Assembly (NCBI GenBank): GCA_022592435.1
Contig: JABYQS010000084.1
Span: 62,001-126,000 of the forward strand
Direction: 5' to 3'
DNA: 64,000 nucleotides
Source of the DNA: Cerioporus squamosus
Lineage: Eukaryota > Basidiomycota > Agaricomycetes > Polyporales > Polyporaceae
Shown here: positions 1 to 13,115 of the stretch, one piece after another
Numbering within the stretch: position 1 is the first letter of the stretch
Layout: each line of letters starts with the position of its first letter
Notes under the pieces: model-generated
Databases searched by the model: none
Told to the model about the DNA's origin: nothing
What the model saw: the letters and a program-made list of their open reading frames with translations, nothing else
Made by a program: the position numbers and the translations under genes

Positions 1-1614
<1,614 letters not shown>

Positions 1615-1916
1615 CGCGAAGGGGACGGTGGGGGCGCTGTCGTCGTCGTCCGAACCGTCGACGTCGATGTCGGGGAGGAGGTCGAGGACACGCCGGTCAC
1701 TGACTCGAGACGCCTCTCTGCTCGCCCTTATCTTATCCTGCAATCGGCGCCTAGATCAAATTTTAGCGCCATCGTGGCAAGCGCCAAGCCGAGCCACACG
1801 TCCGCTCCGTACTCAAGATGAATCCGGATTGCAACGAGTAGAGCAAACGATAGCCGTGCGATCTAACAAATAATACATGTACTTCACTTCGTCTGCCACA
1901 CACCAACAACACACCG

Positions 1917-3945
1917 CTAGCCGATGACCCCGGTCCAGGAATCGATGAGGTCGACAACGCAGTACCCGTTCAGCGGGACGTACTGCTCCGTGATGACCTT
2001 GATCGCCTCCTGCGCGACGAGCCCGCCAAGGAAGGCCGCCATGTTCGGCAGATCTGCTGTCGGAGCGCGCGCTCTGCGGCAAAGGGTGAGGAGGAGGGTA
2101 GGAAACGAAACGCGAGAGACTTACACTTCGCCAATGGCAGCGTCCAGCTCGTCTGGGAACTCGACGCCGTCGCCAAGCATGGCTTGGACCTCTGCGTTCA
2201 GGGCGTCGACTGTCACATCTGCACAGGCGGGTCGAGGTCGTGAGTTGACCTGACGATATACACAGGGGATGCGGGCGGACATACCTGCTTCTCGAGATAG
2301 CAACAACGACAGGGCGGACAGCGCTAGGTGCGTTGCTGTCTCGCGCGGCTGCACGGACAGGGAGGTCACTGAGGAGTGCAATGGTCAGTCGGGTGTGGGT
2401 AACCGCTATAAGATGCGAGTCGTACCGAGGGCTTCGCGGTCCTTGTCGAAGGCACCGAACTGCTTTCCCCGGAGAACTCGCAGGTGATGTGCGTTCCTCA
2501 CGAAGGTATCTACCTCCTCGGGGTTTGCGGCCTTGGCGATCTCAGGGTGCTTCGCGGCAAAGAGCTCCTTGAACTTGTTCTGCAGGGCGTGGTCAATAGC
2601 AATGTTGCAAGAGAATGCATGGAGCGCACCTTCTCAGCCTCGGCTGCGGCTCGGTATAGATTCTGCAGCTGGACATAGCTCTTCGTGTCAGCCTTCATGT
2701 CGGGCAGCGTCGCGCTGAGGGGCAGGGTGCCTGGTCCGGACGGGTCCTTGACGAACTCGGCCAGCGTCTCGAGCAGGGCGTGGAAGGTCGCGTTGTGGTG
2801 GGGCGAGGTGGGCAGCGGGGGCAGGGAGAAGAGTGACTGGATGTCGGAGGGCACAGCGGGCTCGGACCACACGCGCCATGCCTGCGCCTCGGCCTCTTCG
2901 AAGTTCTCCTCGTCTGGCTTGATGCGCATGGCGAGAATGTTGCTCTTGAACTCCTTCTTCTCTGCGGGAGTCTTGGGCAGGTTGCCGTCGTGCTGGGGAG
3001 AGGGGGGTCAGCATGGGGAGAATGCGCTGAGGGAGGACGTGCGCACGCTCTTGCGCCACTCGTCTACGGCGCGGACGAGAATGACGACGAAGGGGAGGTG
3101 TCCGTGCGCTGTGGGATCCATGTTCTGCAGGTCGAGGCTGCGCGCCCACTCAAGGAGTGCGGGGAAGGGGCGGGTGATGCGGAGGGAGGGAGCGGTATCG
3201 GAGTGGGTCTGGGACACTGGGCGCATGTCAGCACTCGACGCGACGGAATGCCATGCATTGTCCTACCGCAATGTTCGTGGTACTGAATGTGGAATTGGGC
3301 CAAGAATCCGGCGGAGCGAACGGCTATGAGAGGAGGACCATTGGGGTTGGCCCAGAGCAGAGTGGAGAGCTCGTCGAGGATGTCTTTCTTGAGATTGTGG
3401 GCGATGACGAGGGAGAAGCTGCCAATCCAATCCCTTCCCTGCTCTGTGCCAAGGAGCTCCGAGACGTCTTTCAGGATAGCCTCGCCCTGCACGGCTTCGT
3501 TGAGCTCGCGGAGGAGAGGGACGGCTTCCTGTGCACGAGGTTTGCCGATGCTTGATCTCGCATTGAGGAAGAAGTTGTTGCCGGCGTCTGCAGGAGAGGT
3601 GATGGTTGCGTCTAGGACGGAGAAGTGGCCGATGCCAGGGAGGACGAGGTTCTTAAGGATGGAGGTAGATGTGGCTGAGGACGAGACGACGAGGATGCGC
3701 GAGGCCTCGAGTGCGGCCTGACCCGAGGCAGCCCAAATACTAGACGCGTTTCATGAGCTGCAAGCACCACGTCAGATAGTAGCCGAGCACGTACCGCAGC
3801 TGGCGGTCATAACGTCGCGTCTTTGCGTCTGGCTGGCTGGTGCTGCAGCAGAGGTGAGAATGAGCGGACGCGATCGGAGAGGCCAGGGGACGCACGCGAC
3901 GGACGTGGTTGCCTGCTCGATGTTCTGGGACTCTGTGTGCGACAT
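1917..3945 (-). CDS. ULA1: NEDD8-activating enzyme E1 regulatory subunit (ULA1/APP-BP1)
   Basis: Regulatory half of the heterodimeric NEDD8 E1, which with UBA3 adenylates NEDD8 for cullin modification. The start at 3945 gives MSHTESQNIEQATTSVATSQ, then introns 3843-3895 and 3740-3794 lead to RRYDRQLRIWAASGQAALE, the E1-like N-terminal signature. Further introns are read at 3217-3266, 2993-3046 and 2580-2629, with more near 2.1-2.45 kb. Recognisable family blocks are the helix around LLGTEQGRDWIGSFSLVIAHN, the SQTHSDTAPSLRITRPFP segment, HDGNLPKTPAEKKEF, and the C-terminal PNMAAFLGGLVAQEAIKVIT. The stop is at 1917-1919, after SWTGVIG. No catalytic cysteine is expected in this subunit. It is divergent from the sphingolipid gene at 4200, sharing about 250 bp of promoter. 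Confidence 0.92.
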
Positions 3946-4199
3946 GTGCGCGATATCGGCGGCGTGCAGGCGTGTGTTAGGTGCAGAAGACGGGGAGGAG
4001 GACGAGGACCGCGCTCGGTGGCGGAGAACACGCTGAGGCATCCGGCGCTCGCACCGCGTAATGCCATCTAGGCGCTCGATGTAGTGCGCTACGGTGCGCG
4101 CTTGATGTTGGTGCGCGCAGTACGGCCGTACGAACGTGCACCATCGTCGAGCAACCTTCAGTTCACGCTCTCTGACCTGATCTGAACAGTGCTCAGACG
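3946..4199. promoter_or_regulatory. Shared divergent promoter region, ULA1 / SPT small subunit
   Basis: This 254 bp interval separates two divergent start codons, so it must hold both promoters and 5' leaders. I see no clear TATA box; the stretch is GC-rich. The role is inferred from gene layout only. Confidence 0.5.
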
Positions 4200-4666
4200 A
4201 TGCCGTCCCCCGTCGTCGCCGACCGCGCGTCCTACGCCGAGTGGAAGCGCGAGCCGACGACCACCCAGGTTCTCTTCAGCCTCAACCTGCCCTACCGCCC
4301 GCCGCGCTCGCTCGTTGGCAACTTCTTCTGGAGGAGACGGGTCTGGCTCGAGGTCACATTCGCGCTGTCCATGCTGCAGCCTTGGGAGAAGTTCCTCGTC
4401 AGTGAGTCGTTGGCTTCCGTGCATTACCCGAATCCTCGCTCACGTAGCCCTCGCACACAGTGGTCGTCATGTACCTCACGCTCGGCCTCCTCCTCACCGC
4501 CATCTACCTCTACCTCCCGCAATACGTCGCCTTCCTGAGTGTCCGTGCGTCATACTACCTCTTCGGGCGCGATCCGTCGCGTGCGGTAGATCTCAAGGCC
4601 GCCGCGTCGGCCTCGAACCTTGGCTCGTATGGCGCGAGTTGGGGCAGCCAGACATTGGATATTTGA
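4200..4666 (+). CDS. Serine palmitoyltransferase small activating subunit (ssSPT-like)
   Basis: Small ER membrane activator of serine palmitoyltransferase, the first enzyme of sphingoid-base synthesis. One intron (4402-4460, 59 bp) gives a 135-residue protein. The segment at about residues 45-90 reads RRRVWLEVTFALSMLQPWEK, followed by a hydrophobic stretch and LPQYVAFL. This matches the arrangement of animal small subunits: an aromatic/hydrophobic helix, then L-x-PWE, a membrane helix, and a P-Q-H/Y motif. The N-terminal about 40 residues and the C-terminal Ser/Ala tail ending SQTLDI are longer than in animal forms. The call rests on short motifs and topology, so another small ER membrane protein remains possible. 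Confidence 0.72.
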
Positions 4667-5417
4667 GCCGCGAGCCTGTACGCTGGGTATTTCAATGTTT
4701 CTGCTCGTAGCAAAGGTTTGCGCGGAGCGGCTTGTTGGCTATGGACTGGGTACGGGACTGGATGGTATGTTATGGTGCGCACACCCTGCTAGCAGTACTT
4801 GTCCGCTTGCTGGTGTCCATGCACTGACTGGTTCCGCGCGCAGTTAAGGTCATCGTAAAGCGTAGCTGCCTCAGTGGACCCAACCCGTGTTTACTCGCAT
4901 TCCTGAACCCTCTATGTATCGTTGAACCACAGGATGCAGTCGTCCTTCACGTCCTGTCTCGATGCACGCCAACGACGACCTCAAGAGCCACCCGCCACAT
5001 AAGTAGAGCACACTTCCGCACTGTGCTACTCACTGAGTCTCGACTGCGTGTCCACAATTCACAGGGAAAGGCTGCAAAAGCACCTGGAATATCAGTTGAA
5101 GTTCAATAGCTTCAACCCCGAAGTTCCAGAGCAAGGACATGATGCATGGACGTTACCGAGTGTGAACACAGACCCGGAGCACAGACTGCAAGGTTACAAA
5201 GTGCCGTGAAGCAAGCCATGCATGCATTCAGTCGCGGCGCGGAGAGCACTGCGAAGACGGGGGTGGCTAGGAATACAAACGGAGATCCGTGCATGCATAT
5301 TAGATGATCATGGTCGTGGTGGAGCATACATCTCATGTAGTGACGCCTGAACGGCGGGCCCATAGCGAACGACAGCAGCAGAGAAGGCGAAACAGTCCGG
5401 GTCAACGGGTGGTCTGT
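4667..5417. other. Intergenic, no gene seen
   Basis: 3' flank of the SPT small subunit gene and, on the other strand, of the eL38 gene. The two genes are convergent, so both 3' UTRs lie here. No ORF shows family-like sequence and no tRNA-like arms were found. Confidence 0.5.
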
Positions 5418-5871
5418 TTACTTCTTTTTGGGTGTGTCCTTGACCTCCTCGACGTGGAGACCTACACGCACAGGCGACAACATCAGTCAGCACTGGGGCA
5501 CATTGAAGGAAGGAGGAAGACAGGACGCACCTGGGGGCAGGCTCTGCTGGAGCTTCTCCGCCTTCTCTGGGTCGTCGAGGGAGAGCGTGTAGAGGTAGCG
5601 GGAGCACCGGATCTTGAACTTGGTCTTGGTCTTGCCACCGGCAACCCGCGGCGCAATCTTCTTTATGCGCGCAGCTGGACGTGCAGCAGGACGGGAGGCG
5701 AAGTTGAGGACCAGGCTGGGATGGGCGAGAGAAAGCAGGAGAAGCACGCACCCTTGGCATCCTTCCTCCGGGCGATGTCAATGAACTGCTTGATGTCGCG
5801 GATTTCCTTGGGCTGCGAGGAGCACGGTGAGCATGGCAGGGTGCGGGCGAGAGGCAGAGCGGGCGCACCAT
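5418..5871 (-). CDS. RPL38: 60S ribosomal protein eL38
   Basis: Large-subunit ribosomal protein of 83 residues after splicing. Exon 1 is only the ATG (5869-5871). Introns are 5813-5868, 5675-5751 and 5462-5530. The product begins [20 protein letters not shown], then has [25 protein letters not shown] and [13 protein letters not shown], and ends [11 protein letters not shown]. All of these are diagnostic of eL38, and the length matches the family (about 70-85). A start codon isolated on its own tiny exon is common for ribosomal protein genes in fungi. Confidence 0.97.
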
Positions 5872-6932
5872 TTTGTCTTGAGGCTTGTCGCTGCTGTCGG
5901 TGCCGCCGTCGCGAATATCCTCTGTGCCCCCGACGCTTCCTGGGTGGCTGAGATCCGATCGGGTACTGTACAGTTGCGGCACTTGCCGAGGCGCTCAAAC
6001 CACAACGCTACTGAACGCCGCACATTCGAAACGACGTTAGCGTTCATACTGCGTCCTATGCTGAGTGAAGTATACACCCACAAGCAACCCTGGTCACAGA
6101 TATGGTCTTTACAGAATACCTCCTCACTGTGCCTCTCGCATGCAGCCATTGTGTTGTCCTCAGACGGTAGCATTGATTATACCCCCTCTGATTCTACTAC
6201 TAGTTACTCCGTACGGTGCGTACATGCCATGCGCTCTACATGCTCCTCTTCGGAGTGAGTGTACATACAGGGGACGGAGCACCGAAGGAGCATTTGCTGT
6301 AGGTAAGTGCAGCCAACTCCTGCGCATGCCACGCTCGCGCGTGTAGGAGTTGTTCTTGATCACCCGTATTCATGTCTCTTTCAGTGACTCCTCCGAGCAT
6401 GTTCGTGCCCTGCGAGCTACGTAACGGACCCGGGTTTGAACGTTGAACCGACATCCAAGGACTTCGATCATGGGTGACCTTGCCGTACCTATACGGTCGG
6501 GTCGAGCGAGCCGCTGAACGGTTAGCTACAAGCTGGATGGGCGGTGTTAGCAGGTGCGTACCAGAACGCGAACTACACCAGAACGATCTAGGGCCGTCCG
6601 TCCCCCCTTTAATAGGCCCGCCAATCGTCTGCCTACGGGAGACAAATCTCGTCCACGACCCTGGTAGTCATCGCCTCATGGCATGTGCAGGGCGGCATCC
6701 GAGGAAGGTGGTCACTTCCGCCTGCGCCGCTCGAGAAGCATGATATTGAGCGCATTCGACCAATGGGCGGGTCCTGGGCCAGCGCTGGCCGCTGGCCGCT
6801 GGCCACGGCAGCGGTGATGTTGTCGAGCTTCTGTGGTAGGGACAAGCCAGGGTTCGAGCGTCCGTCTGCTGCTTATTTGGACTGTTCCTCCAGAGCCTCG
6901 CATCTCCTCTTCACTGGCACCCGCTATTCACC
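5872..6932. other. Intergenic, divergent promoters of eL38 and hydrolase copy 1
   Basis: About 1 kb between divergent genes. No credible coding sequence. A stretch near 6430-6450 resembles a tRNA T-loop (GGGTTTGAAC), but no acceptor, D or anticodon stems could be built around it. Confidence 0.45.
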
Positions 6933-8157
6933 ATGCCTTCTATCAAGGTCGACGCCCAAGGCACCGAGTTGGCCTACTGCGACACCGGTGCCCCGCAGGG
7001 AACGCACTCGGGAGAACAAGACTACCTCACCATCATCGCGATACACGGAATGGTATTCTGTGCACGTGAGGGGCGAACTTTCGTTGTCTCGGATGCCACT
7101 GAACACTTCACAGCCATCTTCGAAAGGATAATGAAGACCAGCGTAGATGCAGGCGTACGCTTCGTCGCCCTCAACCGTCGCGACTACCCAGGTTCTACCC
7201 CTCTGACCGAAGACGACCTCCGAGTGCTCGAGTCCGGGACGGACGAGGAGCGGGCTGCATTCCTCCGCACGCAGGCCGTCCAGCTCGCCACCTTCATAGA
7301 CCGATACATCCAACAGAACAGCATCCCCGCGATCTCGCCGGACAGGAAGACCGGCGGCATCATCCTCCTCGGGTGGTCGCTGGGCTGCACGTTCGGTCTC
7401 TCCATCCTCTCTAATGCCGACATCTACCCGGAAGCAACGCGTACCCGGCTCGCCCTGCACCTGCGGACCTACATCATGTTCGGTACGCACCCACTACTCG
7501 CGGACGCTCACTCATGGTCTGGTCTGACGCCGCGGCGGTGCAGAACCACCCACCGTAGCCATCGGGTCCCCCCGCCCCAGCCAGCTCTGGTCGCCCGTCA
7601 TCGACACCACCCTCCCCGCAGACCAACGCACCGCCGCCTTCGTCCTCTGGGTCACCTCCTACTTCACGCACGGCGACCTCTCCACGCGCGACCCCTCCGT
7701 GCTCTCCTACTGGATCCCCGCCCGCACCCGCGTCCCCAGCATCTACAACATGTCCCCCGCCGAGCACGCCCGCGCCGTCTACACGCCCCCAGGGGACAAG
7801 TCCGACATGCTCTTCATGTTCTTCTCCGAGCCCGCCATCCAGCAGACGTACCGCAAGGCGTGCTTCGACCCCGCCGTCCGCGCCCTCTTCCCCGGCATGA
7901 AGATCTGCGTCCTGTCTGGGGACGCGACGTCGCCGCACGGCCTCCCCGCGTTCTGGAGCATGCAGGACGACGACGCGAAGCACGGGGGCGGGTTCATCGA
8001 GTTCGGGTGGGTGCCTGGGGCGAACCACTTCGTAAGGCTCATCATTCTTGCCACTATTGGCTCGTTGCTCCAGGCTGTCGCTCACGACCTGCCACTCCAG
8101 TATTTTTGGGACGAGCCCAAGGGCATGTTGGAGAGGTTCCGGGAGTGCGCGTACTAA
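6933..8157 (+). CDS. Alpha/beta hydrolase, copy 1
   Basis: Predicted serine hydrolase of unknown substrate, 348 residues. Introns are 7066-7113, 7483-7543 and 8032-8100, at the same places as in copies 2 and 3. The N-terminal beta strands lead to the oxyanion-region motif AIHG, then RRDYPGSTPL, the nucleophile elbow GWSLGC (catalytic Ser in G-x-S-x-G), and a C-terminal GANHF whose His is the likely triad base. Asp in VLSGDAT is a plausible third residue. The start MPSIKVDAQGTELAYCDTG matches the starts of the paralogues. No signal peptide is visible, so it is probably cytosolic. It lies 9.7 kb from the other two copies, with a site-2 protease and a P450 between them. Confidence 0.85.
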
Positions 8158-9467
8158 GTAAGTAGCTGCCCGAAGCCGGGACTCAGGGGCTGAACACAAA
8201 CATGCTTTCCATGTTTGCGATCCGGGGAACTGGACAAGGTTGAACGTTAAGGTCTTGCGCGCGGGGACGCATGCGGCCTGATGTGTTCCGTTGCAATGAT
8301 AGTGTCCAAGCTGTCTCGTTGTACTATATATGCTTTGGAGCGGTGGAGTCGTCCGAGTCGAGATGCGATCTCTCAACCTGCGAGTCCATGTGAGGCACGG
8401 CCAACTTCCCTCAGCCTGAAGATGTCCACTTGGTATGAGGCCAAACACGTCGACGTGCTCGTGCCAAACAGCATGTGGCTTGCTCGATCTCGAGTTGATG
8501 GTGTCCGGGCAATACGTACATCCATGGGCCATTCACCAGGATCTCCCTCTTTCGGTGTACCTTGTGCGTAGCGACCGACTTTACCAATCCCTCCCCCCCT
8601 CAGAGCATCCATCGCGCCGACACGAATTTGAAGCTGCGAGACCCGCCACAACTTCTTACCACCTGAGAGGATTCTGTTCCTCTCGTCGTACCCTCACCAA
8701 ACCCGGGGCGCAAGACCTCGTCCTGGTCTCGGAAATGTGCATCTACCGGGTACTTACCTTGAATTCACCGCTATCTTCCCCAGGCCTCCAACCTGCAAGA
8801 CAGGACCGGTTACCCGCTGGGTAATCGTCAGCTGCCTATGGCCTCACACATCACACCGCGCAGTGCACGCACACTCAAGAAAAAGAACAACTACGATATG
8901 TAACTAGATACATGCACATAACGTGGAACCTGGTCTCTTGCGAGTTGCGCATCATGTCTGTCTGGTCTGTACGCACTTAGGAGGAGAGAGAGCACTACTA
9001 GAATAACGCATACAAAACTGCGACGGGGACATATCAAGAGAACACTACGTATATGTATGTACGCAAGTCGATAGTACGCGCAACGACAATCATTCACGAA
9101 ACCGAGCACTGAACAACATGAACATGAACATAAACACGAGGCAAGCAGATAGAGTGTACATTATACAACGAGGCAGGTGGGTAGGGTGTCGCGGCGGGTA
9201 CGTATCACAGAAGGAGCGCGGAGAGTAGAAAATGGCGGGTAGGATGCAGAGAGTGGAAAAAGAGGGATAGCGGATAGGAGAGATAGGATGTAGGTGTCGC
9301 AAGATCGGATACGTGAGAGAGAACAGCGTGGGCAGAGCATCGAGCGCATCGCACGCCGCACGCGGGTCAGAAAGCTGCAAGAACGGAGGCAGAGACAACA
9401 AAAACAAGCACACCAAGAAGAACACAGCCGCGGGGATGCGCGGATATCGCACTCGACGCCCGGACGC
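8158..9467. other. Intergenic, convergent 3' flanks
   Basis: Region between the 3' ends of hydrolase copy 1 and the nuclear-type protein gene at 9468. It is AT-richer than the genes. A hydrophobic 120-codon minus-strand frame at 9090-9452 lies directly downstream of the 9468 stop and looks like 3' UTR composition rather than a gene. Confidence 0.45.
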
Positions 9468-10814
9468 CTATCCCCGACGCGCAGGGCCGAGCGCACGCTT
9501 GATCGGGTCGCTGCGGTCCTTCTCCGGGAGCTCAGGGACCTCGCGGCTGCGGCTGCTCGGACGCGTGCGCGGCGCATCGCCGTCCGCGAGCACGCCCTTG
9601 CGCATGCGCTTCGCGATGTTCGCCGCCAGCGCGGCGGACATCACCTCCACGTCCTCCTCCTCTCTCGCCGTCGCCGTCGACGGCCCGGCCGCGGGCTTCT
9701 TCTTCGACGCGCCTTCGGTGCTCGACGCAGAGCCTGCCCGCGCGCGCTTGCTCGAACTCGGAGTCGGGGACGTCGGCACGGGAACGGTCGAGTGCGCCCG
9801 CCTGCGGGCGACGTCGTGTTTCCGGGCGTCGGGGAAGAGCAGCTTGGGGACGCAGGCGTCCGAGGGCGAGTAGTCGGGGTGGTGGACGGGGAGCCGTGCA
9901 CGGGCCTCTGCTTCTGCGGCCACCTCCTCGGCAACGTAGTGGGGGTTCAGCATCTCGGTCTTGACGCCCCGGCTAGAGAAGAGTTAGACGCGAGAGACAG
10001 AGAGGTGTGATGAGGACGCACAAAACCATGGTGATCGTAGGCTTCTCGACGTGCTTCTTGGGCGTACGCGGCTCCGGTGAGCTGTCGGTGGCAGGAACGG
10101 AGCCAGGAGAGGAGTCGGCGAGGAAGGGGTTGTTGGGGGAGTCGCGCTCGGGCAAGGCGGGCTTCTTGTCCTTTCTCTCCTTTGCCTTGTGGGTGGTCGG
10201 GGGAGGGGTGGCCAGCGGGGGACGATGGCAGGAGCCCTGCGAGAGGGCGGGGGAGAGAACAAGCCGGTGTGGCCACGGCGGAGGAGGTGGGGGGCAGGCG
10301 GTGGAGAGGACGAGGGGGAACGGGTGCGGGAACGCGCACGGGTGGTGGTGCGGTTCGCGTGAGCCTTGTGCTTGGAGTGACCACTGCCGGAGGCGACGGC
10401 GGTGGACGACGAAGGCTGGTTCTCGCCGAGCCAGAACTGCTCCTCTGCACGGGACTCGCTGAGCTCCTCTGCGATCGCGTCGAGGGTCATGGTCTTCCGC
10501 CTCTTGTTGCCCACGGCAACCCCACCAAGCCTTCGAGACTCGCTGCGACCGTCCTCCCTATCTGACTCTGGCTCGGGGACATCGTGGTCGTCGTCGTCCT
10601 CGGAGGAGGAGTCGGTGACACGGGAGCGAGAGCGACGTTTGCGCTTGTGGGTGGTCCGTGGAGGGGTGGGCGGGAGAGCCGCTGTGGCAGACGCAGCGCG
10701 CTGTGGGATGGGTCTCTTGACGGGCATGGAGGAGTCTGCTGCAGGCTGTGGGGGCGGGGCAGGGCGAGAGGAGGGGCCTGCGCCGGAGTGTTTGGCAGCT
10801 CGAACCCGCGGCAT
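9468..10814 (-). CDS. Hypothetical basic, disordered protein with nuclear localisation signals
   Basis: Not recognised. The start at 10814 gives MPRVRAAKHSGAGPSS. Exon 1 encodes Pro/Ser-rich low-complexity sequence with the basic cluster THKRKRRSRSR, the acidic run SSSEDDDDH, and a second basic cluster GNKRRKTMTLDAIAEELSES that looks like the start of a folded or helical segment. A middle intron lies somewhere in 10150-10400; its exact edges are unresolved. A further intron at about 9973-10022 joins ...TITMVF to RGVKTEMLNPHYVAEEVAAEAE. The C-terminal part has SAALAANIAKRMRKG and ends at 9468 after GPARRG. Composition suggests a chromatin or nuclear regulatory protein, but no domain is named. 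Confidence 0.62.
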
Positions 10815-11041
10815 CGTGCAAGATCGATTGTGTCGTCGCGGGGTCGTGAGTGAATGCGCAGGAAAGGAGGAGGAGGAGGAGGAGGAAAGAGCGGAAGGCA
10901 GCAGCAACGGCAACCAGCAGCAACCAGCCAAGCACGATCCCGACCGGCCACAGCCGCCAACTCGAACAATGCCCCCCCAAACACCGCACAACACCCCCTA
11001 GCGCCCGTCCGCGTCTTGTGCCCGAGTCCGGCGCCAAGTGC
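10815..11041. promoter_or_regulatory. Divergent promoter region with a GGA-repeat tract
   Basis: The 227 bp lie between two divergent start codons (10814 and 11042). At 10860-10890 there is a run of GGA triplets, a purine-rich simple repeat that could influence promoter structure. The role is inferred from position. Confidence 0.45.
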
Positions 11042-13115
11042 ATGCTGCTCCTCCTCGCCCTCGCCTTCTTCTGGGCCTCGCTCTACGCTCTCCGTGCCCA
11101 CCGTAGACGCACCGCCCCCGCCGCCTTCCTCCCCGCCCCGTCCTCCTCCTCGTCCGCGGCCTCCCCGGTCTTGTTCGCGTCGCGCGGCACTCGCATAACC
11201 CTCCACAACTTCCATCTGTCTGCACACCTATCCTTTTTCAATGACATCCACCTTTACGCGTCTGCTCGGTTGAGGAGAAGCCGATGGAAGGCGTTCGTGA
11301 CGTTGGCGTACGACGCGGGAAGTCTCTTCGGCGTCCTTGGCATGGTAGGATCCCTCTTGCTACTCGTCTGGGCCTCCGTCCAGCTAGCACTATCCCTGTA
11401 CGACAAACCATACCCCGTTCTGCCCCCTCATACCCCTGCCCTGCGCAAGCGTGACGTGCTCCCAGACGTTGCGTCCAGCTCACATCATGTCCCCTTGACC
11501 TTGATTGTGAGTCCGTCCCCAGTGGCGCGTGGCAGACCAGCCGACGATACACTACCCAGATTCCTGGTGTCACCACGCCCTTGAGCGATCTTCCTATCCT
11601 CCTCCTCTCGCTGCTGACAACACAAGTCGTACACGAACTCGGCCACGCCGTCGCCGCAGCCCTGTACGCACCTCCTACTCTCCCTTCGTCCCTCGCTGAC
11701 TCTCCCCGCAGTGAATCCGTATCCCTGAGCGCAGTCGGCCTCGGCCTGACCGTCCTCCTTCCCTCCGCATTCGTCGCCTTCCCCGCTGGCGAAGTCGACT
11801 CCCTCCCTCCCCGGCCCCGTCTCCGCCTCATCTCCGCCGGCGCGTTCCACAACCTGCTCTTCTGGCTCGCCCTCGCCGCGTTCAGCTCGGCACGTCTCTC
11901 CTCCATACTCTGGCCCCTGCTCGGGTACAGCGACGTCAGCCGGTACGGACGCGTCGTTCTGGGCGTGGAAGAGGTCAGTGCTACTCATCCGCATGCTCTA
12001 GCAATCGCTTGACGTTCCCCAAGAGTTCCCCGCTTTACGCCCACCTTCCAGTCGGCGCAGTCATCTACAAGGTCGGCGACGACACTCTCGACACGGGCCT
12101 AGGCGCCGCCGAGCGATGGGAAGCACTCCTCACCCACCGACCCTCCCCCTCCGACCACGCTCCTACTCTCGGCTGGTGCGCTGAGGAACCCTGGTTCGCA
12201 GGTGCGTTCCTGCCCGCCCCGTTTGTTCGTCCTTACTGATCTCACCCCCTCCAGCTCAGGACACCTCCTGCTGCTCCTCATCACACCCGGCGATCCCCAC
12301 CCAAGCCTGCTTCGCCCCGTCCAGCGACCCCTCCTTCGAGCGCTGCGTCGACCCGCTCCTCTTCCTCAACTCCGACTCCGACGCGTCCGCTCCCAGGCAC
12401 AGGTGCACGACCGCCGTCGACTGCGGCCACGCCCAGCTCTGCGTCCGCCCGCGGAGCGACCAAACGCTGCTCGCCCTGACGCTGCACATCCCCCCGTGGC
12501 TGCGGCGAGACGGCGAGGACAGCGCGGAGCGCACAGTCGTATGGCAGGGCGACAGCACCGAGATCCTGCGCGAAGGTCAGTCTCCGAGTTCTGTCCCCGT
12601 CGCCCGTGTCCTGACGGGAAGCACCCACGTGAACAGTCCTCGTCGGCGACTGGCTCCCCCGATCCCGGATGCTGCCCACCACCCTCCCCGCACTCTTCAG
12701 CCAGCTTCACATGTACGCACCCCTCTCGCCCTATTCACCCGCTCTCGGTTCAGACACTGACCGCGTGCACCCCCACGACAGGTACCTCACCACCCTCACC
12801 CTCTCGCTCTACTTCTTCAACCTCCTCCCCCTCCCGTTCCTCGACGGCGGCCAGCTCCTCGACGCCCTCCACTCCTGGTCATCATCGCCCTCCTCCTCGT
12901 CTTACGCTGCGACGTCGATCCCCCTCAGCGAGCTCGAAGGCGGAGACCCGGACCCGGACACCGACCCTAGCAGACGACCTCGACCTGCTGCTGCTGCCCC
13001 TCCGGCCCGCGGGCGGAAGTACGAGGACGTGCGACGTGCGGTGCATGTGTGCGCGGGCGCGTTGTTGGGGACTTGTGTCGCGCTCGGTCTCGCGAATGCA
13101 TATCTGGACCGTTGA
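11042..13115 (+). CDS. Site-2 protease (M50 intramembrane metalloprotease, SREBP-type processing)
   Basis: Intramembrane zinc protease that in fungi releases SREBP-like factors from the ER/Golgi. Splicing introns 11507-11559, 11664-11711, 11974-12023, 12202-12254, 12576-12636 and 12713-12781 gives 579 residues. An N-terminal hydrophobic anchor (LLLLALAFFWASL) and a second helix near residue 105 precede the metal site VVHELGHAVAAAL (HExxH). A PDZ-like insert with GAVIYKVGDDTLD follows. The third ligand motif reads NLLPLPFLDGGQLLDAL, the family D-G aspartate. The distal Cys-rich loop (CCSS, CVDP, CTTAVDCGHAQLC) is typical of eukaryotic S2P luminal insertions. The acceptor at 12023 could also be 12025; either way the central HELGH and LDG motifs are unaffected. 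Confidence 0.88.

Noticed and set aside
6425..6490. tRNA-like T-loop sequence (GGGTTTGAAC)
   Set aside because: No matching acceptor, D-arm or anticodon stem could be paired around it.
9090..9452. Hydrophobic 120-codon minus-strand frame as a membrane protein gene
   Set aside because: It lies directly behind the stop of the 9468-10814 gene, has no splice or start context, and its Leu/Phe/Ser/Pro content fits pyrimidine-rich 3' UTR.
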